Positions 12,242-22,987 of a DNA stretch of 64,000 nucleotides are shown here, one piece after another. The translations under genes were made by a program, and so were the position numbers. The notes beneath the pieces are model-generated. The model was not told the DNA's origin, made no database searches, and saw only the letters and a program-made list of their open reading frames with translations. Positions within the stretch are counted from its first letter, which is position 1, and each line of letters starts with the position of its first letter. This stretch comes from Gigaspora rosea (lineage: Eukaryota; Glomeromycota; Glomeromycetes; Diversisporales; Gigasporaceae). The stretch is taken from assembly GCA_003550325.1 (NCBI GenBank), contig QKWP01000127.1:338881-402880 (forward strand), in the 5' to 3' direction.

Positions 12242-12960
12242 TTTCCTACCCTTATTGTCGAGTTCTATGAGAAAAAGAGAGAATTGAGGTTTGGGTACTT
12301 CTTTAAGCTAGGGCACCGATGACCTAGACTGGATTGAGCTTAATGTCAGATTTCAGTCTTATAAGTAAGTTTCTTTACTCTTCCCAGTTCATCTTTTTCA
12401 ATGCCAATTCCGTTTTGATAGCGGTATCCAATCTGACGAATACTACTTTAGATTACTTCTGGCTCTTTACCCGAGCCTGTGACGTATGTGAGGGTTATGC
12501 TTTGATATCCATCCAGGGCTTCCTCATAAGACTTATCTGGCATGAGATATGAATGCTCCTTCTTTCTTTTCATCCTAATCTTTAGTTTCTTCTTTATCCA
12601 GGTTTTCCCATGGTTACACTTTGACATTCCTCTGGGGCTTCTTTTGAGTCTTATCTAGCAGGTGATACAGACGTTTCCTTCCTTATTCCTATCCTATACA
12701 TTCGAGTTTTTTTCTTGAATTTCTTCCTATTCTTGTTTTATCTCTTTGTCCTAGGTTTTGTCTTCACTTTTTCTTTACCATTATAGTATGGATTCTTTGT
12801 ACATTTTCGGTTATGCGCCCCACTCTCGCGCATAACAGTCATGACCCTCCATTTCCTTCGTTGTTATGTCCATCTTACCGACTAGGGTTCCTCAACTCGC
12901 CCTAATCTATCCTAACCAACCTCTCTCTCTCTCGTTAGGTATGTCTTATATTTTCGTTTA
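12242..12960 (-). pseudogene. retroelement interior with Sel1-like remnant
   Basis: On the minus strand near 12392-12445 the translation reads IGYRYQNGIGIEKDE, a good match to the Sel1 core (LGYCYQNGIGTxKDE). A loosely repeated block of about 135 bp follows upstream (around 12480-12560 and 12600-12690) containing DKSYEEALDGYQS-like and degenerate sister sequence. Stops and frameshifts interrupt everything. It may be a captured Sel1 fragment, or a Sel1 gene into which the retroelement inserted. Confidence 0.4.
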
Positions 12961-13335
12961 ACTTTATCCAAGAATCTAAAATGTTTTACTCAATCAGTTT
13001 CTAAAAATTGCATTTTATATTGTTTGAATTTTAATACTTCCACTCCATTTATCAAGTCTACTCATTATATCTGCAGTAGGCCATTTTTAATTATCAGAAT
13101 TTTTGTATTGATTCGCCAATTTTATATAGCAATTAGGATTTCTTAGGTCACTCTTTCCTACAAATTTTTATTGCAAGGTCCTTAAAATCGAGATCTAGTT
13201 GATCGTTTCAGCATAATTATTCCTAATAGCTAACTATCTGTTGCCATTGCATAATGTTCTCTATCTAAAACTTCAGTGCTATATGGTAAAATTCTATAAA
13301 CGCTGCCTTTGATAGTCCCAAGTCTGCAATGTAAG

Positions 13336-15052
13336 TATAGATAGCAGTGAAATTATAGTGGCAATTTCTACATTTAGTAGTAGAAATTGTTGAAATAATT
13401 TCACCAAAAATTTTTTAAAATTGAGATGCTGAATTAAATTTTAATTGTTGAAATTAATTTATATACAAAAATTAAATCAACAGTTGAAATTAAATCAAAC
13501 ACTGAAATTAAACCAACAGTTGAAATTAATCAATAGTTGAAATTAAATCAATAGTTGAAATTAAATCATCTGTTGAAATTAAATCAACAGTTAAAATTAA
13601 AATTAACAGTTTAAGGGTTTTCAAGCATTTCTCTCAAAGTGATTAGTTAATTAAAGAGATCATGCACAAGTACTACAATTAATTAAAGTAATACTAATAG
13701 CAATTTTGTTAAAAGTTTTTGTTGCAAAATGCAGTTATTAAATTTTAGTACAACTATTATAGTTTCTAATTATCTTTTTTAGTTATTGTAATAATAAAAT
13801 CAATTGGCTGAATAATTTATTTTTCACCAATTAAAAATTCTATATGCCAAGTCTGGAAGTTATAATCCAAATGCTCAAAGTTTTATTTTTTTTGTTATAG
13901 CTAAGATATCTAGAGTTATGGCCCAAATTTTTTTTTTAATTCTTAATATTTCTATGTTGTTTGTACTTTATTTGGAATCAAAACACAAACTCCCAAATCT
14001 TTTATTTACTCACATTAATTAAGTTTTGGAATAAGGCTTTCGATTTTATTTGGGACCAAAAATTTAATAACATAGCTGCACAATGTTGTTAACAAGCTTA
14101 ACAAAATTTCAGTATGATATTTGATTTAATACAAATCGACATATGATACTGTATACGGTTAAAGCTGATTTAGTACTATCACAATAAAACAATTATTAAA
14201 TTGTAATAACATTCTTGATCATAACTTGCTCATCAAGATATTTGTAAATTATATTAGAGTTTTAAAAAATAAAGTTTTAACAGTTTATTAATACTAATTA
14301 ATAAATTATTTACATCCTAGCCTATATATGTACAGTATTATATAATATAATTAATCAAGTTAAAATTTTAATAATATATTGTATTTATTCAATATTTTAA
14401 AATTAGAAGTTAAATTTGTATAGAACTTTTTTTTAATTTTAATTATTTAATTGCATCTAAAAGTTTAACTTATTCAGGTGTTATGATGAAATGTAGTATA
14501 AGAAGCATTTTGTATAAGAATGGAGTTGTAAATAGCGTTAGTAAATATTATAAAAATATATATACATATTTTTGAATACTTAAATCAATCGATATATCAA
14601 TAGACAAAACCAGTAATATCAGAAATAAATTAAACAAAAAACGAGTATAACTTAAACTTGAAATACTTAAAATAATCCTTTGGAAGGAATAATCATATAC
14701 AAATAGTACTATGAAACCCATATCAAACTGGTTTAATATAAAATACAAATCGGACCACAATGTCATGTGAAAATATAACCAATCAGAGAACAGTATTTGT
14801 TCACATCATTTCACTTCTCAGATAACATATACTACATTGCACTCCATTTTTGGTATAGCCAAATTAATTTTAATGATTAAGTTATTTCAACATTTGAATT
14901 AATTTTAACAGTTAATTTAATTTCAACATTGAATTAATTTTAACTATTAAATTAATTTCAACTGTTGAAAATAATTTTGGTTTCAACAGTTGAATTTAAT
15001 TTTCAGCTGTTAAAATTTACAAAATTAAAATTTAATTTTACTGCCATCTATA
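13336..15052. mobile_element. 1.7-kb foldback element with subterminal tandem repeats
   Basis: The left end TATAGATAGCAGTGAAATTA matches the reverse complement of the right end (TATAGATGGCAGTAAAATTA). Each end is followed by an array of imperfect 18-bp units like TTGAAATTAAATCAACAG (13440-13610), with the inverted version at 14870-15030. The middle, about 1.2 kb, shows no transposase. Subterminal repeats in opposite orientation are typical of transposase-binding sites in non-autonomous DNA elements. It lies inside the LTR retroelement and is therefore probably younger. Confidence 0.65.
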
Positions 15053-15479
15053 AATATAAGCACTATATAAATTGTTTTGCAAAATTTTAACACTATCTGA
15101 TTCATTTCGACACAAAGCGCAGATTTTGTTGCCAGGATCCTATTGCTGCATGCTCCAAGACAAGAATATAATCTTTTTAAAGTATCATCTCTTAAGATAT
15201 GTCATTTATCTAATCTATGGCGTAATTTAGGCACAACAGTTCTTTTTTTTTTTTTTTGTAATTATTCTAATACTAGTTTTCTTTTTTAGCTTTTTAGTTC
15301 AAATATCTATTTAATTTTAGGATCACAAAATTAAACTATTGAATTAAAGTTTAGAGTTGAATAAATTGTTAAGTTTTGTGACAATAGTTTTTTTTTCACT
15401 TAATTTAATTTAAACAATATCTTGAAATCATATAACTTCTTAACGTTGACCATTCTTTTTTTTTTTAGGCTAATTCCAA

Positions 15480-15775
15480 TTAATCCTTCTGGATCAAAAG
15501 TTTGCTAGCATTCCACTTGTGTAGGTATAAAGGTTTGTTTCTTTTTGGGCCTTTTATATACTTTTTTTAACTTCTGGTAATTTTTATAGGAATGTTTTGG
15601 AATCGGCGGCTTTTTCCAATTTCGGGCTAATTATCTCAAATGCTTTGGTAGGTTTTAAATGCTGTTCAAATGCCTCATACCTATTTTTATCCTTTTTAAC
15701 TCTAATTTCAGCTCAATTATAGCTGTTAACGCTTGCCATTCCTTTAATAGATTCTGTGGTAAGAGATTCTTTAAT
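15480..15775 (-). pseudogene. degraded minus-strand coding remnant, Sel1-like
   Basis: Minus-strand translation around 15640-15770 gives KGMASVNSYN, a stop, AEIRVKKDKNRYEAFEQHLK and KPTKAFEII. The KKDKNxxxAFExxLK core matches the Sel1 unit of the large gene (VKDEKKAFEWYLK). The rest is too broken to follow. Together with the 12.4-kb fragment it suggests Sel1-like sequence inside the retroelement. Confidence 0.35.
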
Positions 15776-16239
15776 TTTATACATTTTATTCTACTTGCAT
15801 GTCATTCAAAAATCTTTAACCTGTTCTAACTATCTTTCACAGGCATGGTTTAGAGTTGCACCGTTGAGAGGTTTTGTAAGTTGATCGCTATTTTTTCTTT
15901 CATTGCTTCTATCTTCAGCTTTAATTAATATTTCTCAATTATTTTTTCTAGAGCTTTGTTTTCGACGATTTCTTCAGGTATTGCAAGATCGTTTATTATT
16001 TCTTCATTCATTTTCTGATCTGATTCAGGTTCATTACTCTCTGCTGATTGTTGACAATATGGGTATGTCTTGTTTTTATTAGCTGTAACATTCATTTCAT
16101 CTTTGGAGGCACCTATATCATTTAGTAACGATTTCCACGGTTGACAGGTTTATGCTCTTTTGGTCTTTTTAGTCCAGGCTTGGTTGACAGAGGTTTTAGG
16201 GTGCAGACTTGAGGCGGCAACATTTCTTTTCAGAAGCTT

Positions 16240-16956
16240 TTACCACGCATATAGAGATAAGTATTCAGTTTCTTCTTTATTTCTGAAATCTTGTGACTTC
16301 TTTGAACGATTCTTAGAACAGGGCTTAATGGAAGGAAAATTTTTCATAGGAGCTAATGGACTTTTCTTCACAATAGACAGAGTTTGGGTATCTGAAGATA
16401 AGTATAGAATCAGTATACTACTATTACTGTTTTTCACAATTTCTCCTCCATCTATTAAATCTTCTAATATTTCTAATACTATTTTTAAGTTCTCGTAAAA
16501 TTGTACATCGTTGATGTAGTCATCTTCAACTACTTCATGTACAAGTCATTGAAATTTGACAGCTTGTTCGTTTGTAAGGGTCTTGACTAGGGTAGAACAT
16601 TTGTTATATAACTCTTCTACTTTTGAGTATTTACTAACTACATGTCTTATTTCTTCTCTTATACAATAGGCTTCATAGTTATTGCCTTTCCTCCAGCTAG
16701 GTCATACGAGTAGATTTCTTCCTCGATTTGGCAGGTAGGAATGTTTATAATGTCTTGTAGAAGTTTCGACTATATATCTTTCTTCATAATTGTAATAGAT
16801 AGGCCTTGGAGTTGTATGTGTAGGTTATAGGCTTGACATTTTATTAATATAACTATTTAATGTATCCTCAAAGCTTTTATTTAATTGTTTAAGTTCTTTA
16901 GATAATCATTCTAATTCAGCATCCATTTTGAGTGATTTGATCTCATAGTCTATCAT
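16240..16956 (-). pseudogene. gag-like ORF of LTR retroelement, decayed
   Basis: Starting at an ATG at 16956, about 60 bases inside the 5' LTR, the minus strand encodes MIDYEIKSLKMDAELE, a stop, then LSKELKQLNKSFEDTLNSYI. Further on it reads NYEAYCIREEIRHVVSKYSK and EDDYINDVQFYENLKIVLEI. The frame is kept over long stretches but broken by at least two stop codons and a frameshift near 16700. It is acidic, helical and coiled-coil-like and sits directly after the LTR, the position of gag. No zinc knuckle or pol domain is visible downstream. Gag identity is inferred from position and composition. Confidence 0.5.
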
Positions 16957-17449
16957 TGAGTTGGTATAAAGTCTTTGCGTCAGGTGTGTTGTAAAGTTCA
17001 ATCTCACTCAACACCAATTGTAAAGCTTCGATTTGCAGAGATTTACTATTATACCTACTATCTACCCTTGTGCTTAATGAAAACTCTATTTAAATATACA
17101 TCAAGACTTATAAACCTTAATCTAGCAGGCAGAAAAAGGCATAGAAAGACTTGGTCTTGGTCTCAATATTCAGAAAGTCTTGTTATGGGAATTAGGATAA
17201 GTATATCTACTATAGTTCTTATTGTTCTTGTATTTGGGTATATTATTCTTTTACTAATTTCTGTAGTCTTCTTTTTATCGTAGCTTATGGAATTCTAATC
17301 GTTAATTCTCATAACAATCATCACGGGGAATCACGAGAATTTGAGAGAAATTAGCTCAAATTCAGAGATCGACAAACAGTCAACAATGCAGGTCTTGGGT
17401 TGTTATTGACAGCCCTGTAGACAAGAAAAGTCATATGACAAACGACTTA

Positions 17450-17633
17450 GAGTTAATACCTCTATTTGGATATATTTTTTATATCTGGATTTATCCGGTT
17501 TTAACATATATATATCCGGATTTAAATTTAAATCCGGATTTATTTATATCTGGATATAAAAAGACTATGTCATGTTATATCACATGCTATAATATATATC
17601 CGGATATATAAATCCAGATAGAGGTATTAACTC
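17450..17633. mobile_element. 184-bp TA-flanked MITE
   Basis: Terminal inverted repeats GAGTTAATACCTCTATTTGG at the left and GAGGTATTAACTC at the right, flanked by TA on both sides (17448-17449, 17634-17635). The empty site is visible in the sister LTR near 11767. The interior is built from words like ATCCGGAT. Confidence 0.8.
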
Positions 17634-17817
17634 TAGAATGACTTTACAAAGATGATAGTATTTTCTTAAAGGGCAAAAATAAGTATGTTTTATTTATGAA
17701 AGGAAAATAATACAATAATAGATATTAAGTTCTAGAGCTAACACTTCTACTCTAATTTTAAAGGTTACTATCTAAAACTTGAACTAACTAGAACTACTTT
17801 GAACTTATTGGAACTAC

Positions 17818-18008
17818 CAGGACCCGAGCAATCTATAAACAGCTAACAATTTTAAAAAATGTTATATATTTCTAAAAACAGATAAGATCTACAGAAAAAC
17901 AGTCAAAAATAAGCATTAATATTACTAAATATAGAAAAGATCCACACAAAATAGTTAAAAATAAGCAATAGCAAATTGTCACTCATTTATGTATAGCTCG
18001 GGGTCCTG
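17818..18008. mobile_element. 191-bp CAGGACCC-family MITE
   Basis: The ends are CAGGACCCGAGCAATCTATA and (right end, reversed) CAGGACCCCGAGCTATACAT. A 6-bp direct repeat AACTAC flanks it, and the sister LTR at about 11943 shows the empty site with one AACTAC. The interior is clearly related, in reverse orientation, to the MITE at 21245-21426. Confidence 0.85.
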
Positions 18009-18583
18009 AACTACTGTGTACTGTCCTTTCCTTCGATGAGCCTAAGGCTCTTATATACTTTTAATTACAGACTAAAAATCAATTCAATGGATTTGATTGA
18101 GTTTATAGATTCTTTTAACTCTTTAGACTCTTTCGACTCTATTGAGTCCATTGAGTCCATCAAGTCATGGTCTTACTATAAATAGTAATACTACAATATA
18201 ATATTTAAAATAGAAAATATATATATATAGAAATAAAAAAATAAAAATAAACATTGAGCACAGCTTCAACTTCTGGTTATATAGGTCAGATTTGGCCTTC
18301 ATACTGTATGTACAATGATCATTTCTAAATTTAGGTCAATTCTGAATTGACATATGATCATTTCATTTTATAATCGGTATTGTAAGGGGGTATATGTTTA
18401 ATCGATTTAACTCTAATAGCTACTATGAGATAAGTTTCTGATTTACTGAATAAAAGATCTCATCAGCACTATGCTAGCTTATTTTCTTTATTATTCCTTA
18501 AGAAACTTGAAGGTAACTACTTCTATACATGTATCTTTCTTTATTTAAGTCAAATTCATTCGTTTATATACATTTGAATTTAA

Positions 18584-18986
18584 TATGGTGCAAGAAGCCT
18601 ATACTAGACAATAAAATAGTATAACTTTAAAATGCATCAACTTTTTGTAGAGACATTATTTTTAAAAGATATTTAGCAAATTTGTAGAGCTTATTATAAT
18701 GAACAAAGTTACTAGTCAGATTTTTAAAATGTTGCTTTTATAAAAAGTTATAGCACTTTAAAGTTAGTTAAAATTGAAACAAATAGTAATTATATATAAA
18801 ACAATAGTAATCTTTAAAATGCATCAACTTTTATATAGAAGATTTTTCAAAAAAATATTTGGCAAATTTATAGAACTAATATTGCTTTACAAAGTTACTG
18901 GTCAGTTTTTTAAAAAAACCACTTGCACAAAAAATTATAGTAATTTAAAAATTGAAATATGTTGAGTATAGGCTTCTTGCACCATA
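18584..18986. mobile_element. 403-bp MITE with internal duplication
   Basis: Perfect terminal inverted repeats TATGGTGCAAGAAGCCTATA. Inside, two direct copies of a block of about 120 bp (starting TTTAAAATGCATCAACTTTT at about 18630 and 18815) make up most of the element. It has no coding capacity; the ORF at 18774-18965 is a by-product. Confidence 0.75.
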
Positions 18987-19829
18987 TACAACACGTTAAT
19001 ATGATTCTAACACACTACGTGCTATTAACAATGATACTACTAAGCCTAACACGTTGACTTGCTATCTAGAATTTTCATAATTCTTACCCCTTAATACATA
19101 TACATGCTAATAGCTAACACATTAACATGTTATGAAGTTTACAAAAAGGGTTGATTATATGTTAATTATCAAGTTTACACAGATTTTAATGAATTATACA
19201 AAAATGGAAATGAAAAGAAAAGAAGATCTATATACAAATGTAAACTGTCACAAATTCATTTACCAATTAATAAAAAAAAAAGTGAAAGAAAATTTAGAAA
19301 TAATTATAATAATAATAATAATAATAAAGTAAAAAAAATTTAAAAAATAAATAAATAAAGAAAAAGCAAATAAAAATAAATTACTACAAATAAATATTAA
19401 ATGCTAGCTAAATTTTCATATATTAAAAGAATACATTCAAATATAAATATATATATTACAATATAATTAATAATTTCGCTTTTGTTTTCCAGCAATGGCA
19501 GGAATATAGAGTGAATATGGTCAAGTGCCTTGTTAATCCGAAGCTAATATGAAGATAATTACTACAATTGTTTTTTTAAAAAAAACAAAAACATAAATTT
19601 ACCTTTTTTCATGACTATTATACTCAGCCTGGTGGGTAGCACAGATTATTTGTAAAATTTTTGATATAACAAACTAGCTCCCCTAAGTTATTTCTGTCTT
19701 GTTTATATATGAGTAGTTATGCAAATACAAAAAACAAAAGTATTAGCTACTGTTATGCTCAGTTTTTATTTTTTATTAGTATCAAGGTTTTATTATTATG
19801 TATTTCTTAATTTGGCATAGTTTTGGCAT
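18987..19829. other. intergenic, no gene seen
   Basis: AT-rich with an ATA/ATAA microsatellite-like run near 19305-19370. The Lys-rich ORF at 19132-19332 ends in this low-complexity tract and is not credible as a gene. Confidence 0.45.
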
Positions 19830-19949
19830 AAATGGGTAATTGAATCTCCAAATGGGTGATCAAAGCTCCAAACGGGTGATTAAAGCACCAAATGGGTAAT
19901 TGAATCTCCAAATGAATGATTGAATCTCCAAACGAGTAATTAAAGCTCC
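19830..19949. repeat. six tandem 20-bp units
   Basis: Six contiguous copies of a 20-bp unit like AAATGGGTAATTGAATCTCC, differing at a few positions (GATCAAAGC, GATTAAAGC variants). There are no spacers, so it is a minisatellite, not a CRISPR array. Confidence 0.85.
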
Positions 19950-20639
19950 CATACGAATTAAAAATATATTCCTTGCTTTGTTATGCAAGCATATTTGCCT
20001 GCGAAAATTTTAAAATTTTAAATTTTTTAAATAAAACCTTAAATATTAATTTTAGCTATATACTTTCTAAGTAAAAATTATAATATTTGTTCTGTTTTAT
20101 CAACTTTATTATAAAATTTTTTTAAAATTATTAAAAAACTTTGGTGTAATAAAAGTTTAAAGTTTTTGTTTTGGAACTTTTACTATAGAATTTTTTCTTT
20201 AGGTTTTCTCAAATTTTATATGTTCCCATCTATAAAAAAAATTTTCACTTCTAATACAAGTCTTAATTTTTACAAGTAAATCATATAAAGTCAAATAATG
20301 AAAGTTGTCATCCTTTATATAAACTACAATATTGTATTAGAAACTATATTTTTAAAACCAATATTTAGAATTCGCCAAGATATTGTAAAATATTTTTTTG
20401 GTTAAAAAATTTCTTTAAAATTTAATATTTTCAGCTTATAAGCAACATAAACTTTTTGTCTTATAAAATAAATTTAAATAATTCAAAAATATAATAAATA
20501 TTATAATACCAAATTTTATTTAAATATTTTAAATGATTAAAAAAATAGATCAGAGGTATGTTTATAGTAAGTTTACAGGCAAATTTGTCTGTGAAGTAGT
20601 ACAAACTAAGGGATAAGGATTTAGCTTCAGCTCATGAAG

Positions 20640-20854
20640 GAAGAGAATAGTGAACAAGTAGTTATCGATTGTAAAGATATTTAGTATTATAGTAATAATC
20701 TGATGTATTGATTTATATTCATAAAGAGAACCCTTATACCCGTAATTATGTGTATTGGTTTTATCATTTTAAACCATTTAACCTTAATTACAATTTGTTC
20801 ATGATTGAGCTAAACCGGCCCAATTTCATTAAGCTCCCCCAACCAATCATAACA
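20640..20854 (+). mobile_element. LTR-like end, copy 1
   Basis: About 215 bp related over its length to 45790-45991: a CAAGTAGTTA start, a conserved TAATTATGTGTATTGGTTTT block, a TTGTTCATGATTGAGCTAAA block and an end in CCCCCAACCAATCATAACA. The shared terminus ending in ..ACA fits an LTR 3' edge. No internal retroelement genes adjoin it, so it is probably a truncated solo LTR. Confidence 0.5.
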
Positions 20855-20950
20855 CAAGCTTATTGTATTGAAAAATTTTGATCTTAACCCAATTTTTTCT
20901 GAATAAAGAGCCAATTTAATTTGAAATATAGAGTAATTTTTATTAATTAT

Positions 20951-21605
20951 ATAAAAATCTTAAAAACTCTAATATATCGAGTGATATTTTTAAACAAAAG
21001 GCTAAAACATGGTTGCAATTATTTTTAACACCTTCAACTGGACAATACAATACACATACCTTTAAAAAAGAGTTGTACCAACCTGCAGATATTATACCGT
21101 ACATTTACGTTTTAGTTTTTTATGCACCAAAATTCTTAAATGAGCATCACCAATTTGGAATAGCAGCATTCTCTTGTTCTGGGGTCAAAAAAAACCGATA
21201 GCACATATGCCAGTTTTTTCAAAAAACTTTTAAGAATAGTGGATCAGGACCCTGAAATATACATAAATAGGTCAGGTATGAGTTTCTTATTTTTGAGGTC
21301 TTTTATACAGATCTTTTCTATTTATAGTAATTTTTTTGCTTATTTTTGAAGTTTTTTCTACAGATCTTTCTTTTTTTAGTAACCCTATAATTAATCTGAC
21401 CTATCTATATATATTTCGGGGTTCTGGTGGATCTAAAGATGTTAGAAAACCAGCAATTATAGAAATTATGAATCTTGAACAATGTGCTTTATATTTTTAT
21501 AGAAATAATGTTCCTACTTTCTTTGAAAAAAAAACAAAAAATTTACAATTAAATAGGTCGATCCTTATAGAATGTACTTATAGAATGTACTGTACTTTGC
21601 TATGA
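20951..21605 (+). pseudogene. unknown gene split by a MITE
   Basis: The upstream part reads KAKTWLQLFLTPSTGQYNTH, then YQPADIIPYIYVLVFYAPKF and EHHQFGIAAFSCSGVKK, with one in-frame TAG at 21199-21201. The same frame then continues HICQFFQKTFKNSG. The 182-bp MITE at 21245-21426 interrupts it at AGTGGAT; after the duplicated GTGGAT the frame resumes as SKDVRKPAIIEIMNLEQCAL and YFYRNNVPTFFEKKT. So one protein was broken first or later by the stop and by the insertion. I do not recognise a named domain. Composition (Phe, Tyr, His, Cys and an HHQFG motif) suggests a globular protein, possibly element-encoded. Confidence 0.6.
21245..21426. mobile_element. 182-bp CAGGACCC-family MITE in a coding region
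   Basis: The ends CAGGACCCTGAAATATACAT and (right, reversed) CAGAACCCCGAAATATATAT are inverted repeats extending to AGGTCAG. A 6-bp direct repeat GTGGAT flanks it (21239-21244, 21427-21432). The interior aligns with the reversed MITE at 17818-18008, sharing AGATCTTTTCTAT and TGCTTATTTTTGA blocks. Confidence 0.85.
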
Positions 21606-22079
21606 ATATTATAAGTTGTACCTTAAAAATATTTTATCAATCAATTAAATATTTAATGCATTAATTAGGCTTTAGAAACCTTTTGGATCTTATTATATAT
21701 CAGTTTAAAATTTTTTAAGCGAAAATTTAATTTATTATGATAGTGAAATCTCATAATTATTAACATAGTAGAATCTATATCAATTTTCTGATTTGTCCTT
21801 GTAATATTATTAATTTAGTTAATGAATGCGTAATTCTAACAATTTAAGGCATGTAATATTTTAGCTATTTTAAATATATTTTTTTGTTCACACCATTTAT
21901 ATTCACTAATTATATGAAATATATAAATAGTTTGAATCATATTTTTGTAACTTTAAATTTCTAAATTTAACACATTTAAGTAAGTAGTGAATTTATTTAA
22001 ATTTAGCAGTTCAAGATTCATAAAATTCTAAATTTTATAATTTATTCATATCAATTTAGTTCATGATGTACTACATCTG
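21606..22079. other. intergenic, nothing seen
   Basis: Plain AT-rich sequence between the split gene and the Sel1 relict, with no ORF of note. Confidence 0.5.
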
Positions 22080-22574
22080 CATGTTATTTTAATACAAATA
22101 AGGCATTCATTGATTATCAAAAATTAGCAAATCAGAAGAGTTAGAATTAGAGTAAGAATAAAATTAAGGTGTAAAAAATTAGCAAGTGGGAATTATCCAG
22201 GCGGAGCATTTTGAAATTGGATTATGAAAGATGTAAGTATAGCATTTATTTTTTGTTATTAAAGTGATATTAAGAATGATCAAAATAAGAAATCATTATG
22301 GCAGGTATGAATTATCAAAACAGAATAGATTTGGATTTAAGAGTAAAAATAGCATATTCATTTATTATTAATAATTAGCAGGTATGAATAAATGATTCAG
22401 ACAAACATTTTAACTAGGCTATTGTTACGAATGGAATTGGATTTATTAATAGTAAATATGGCATTAACTTTATTGTCAAAATTGGCAGATATAAATGATC
22501 TAAATAGTCTAGACGATGGAATTGAAGTTAAAATGAATGAAAATAAGGCATTCAGTTATATCAAAACTCAGCAG

Positions 22575-22987
22575 ATCCCTTAAACCGTCAAGCGTACAAA
22601 TATATACACTTAAATTTTTATAAGCCTGTTTTTGTGTATTTACTCCTAAATTTAATAAACCTCACCCCACCAATTTCTAAGCTAAAATTTAAGCATATTA
22701 TATGTTAATTGCTATATAATTTCCATTTCATGGATCCTCCTAATACTACTCCCAAAATCAATCATATAAGTACTTTATAGTGACAGTGCAGATTTGTGCT
22801 CTTTATTTGAGTTAATTAAAGCATGCCACACTGCGGCTATGAGTATGCCATGTGAACTCTAGTCTATGAAGTTCACACAAGCCAATTAGAATGAAAATTG
22901 GCATAAAAATTTTTTTTTCCTAGTTATATTTTCTTTTAATTATTTAAGCGTACATATATGTACACTTAAATAGATGGTTTAAGGGAT
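22575..22987. mobile_element. 413-bp MITE in Sel1 relict
   Basis: Terminal inverted repeats ATCCCTTAAACCGTCAAGCG and, at the right read backwards, ATCCCTTAAACCATC followed by a TTTAAGTGTACATATATGTA block that also pairs with the left side. It separates two pieces of decayed Sel1 sequence. Confidence 0.75.

Larger units (their letters stand above)
17017..18304 (-). mobile_element. 5' LTR of minus-strand retroelement, with two MITE insertions
   Basis: Homologous to 11341-12241 but longer, because two MITEs (17450-17633 and 17818-18008) are inserted; removing them restores about the length of the other LTR. Immediately inside its edge, on the minus strand, is TGGTGTTGAGTGAGATTGAA. It starts with TGG and is a candidate primer-binding site, but I could not match it to a specific tRNA. 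The far edge is slightly eroded (CTTCATA instead of CTTCACAAC). Confidence 0.7.

Noticed and set aside
11337..17283. Two similar plus-strand ORFs of 90 and 102 residues with a hydrophobic C-terminus (11337-11609, 16975-17283)
   Set aside because: They lie inside the paired LTRs, antisense to the element, and their similarity follows from the LTR duplication.
19830..19949. Regular 20-bp repeat as a CRISPR array
   Set aside because: Units are contiguous without spacers and the genome is eukaryotic; a minisatellite explains it.
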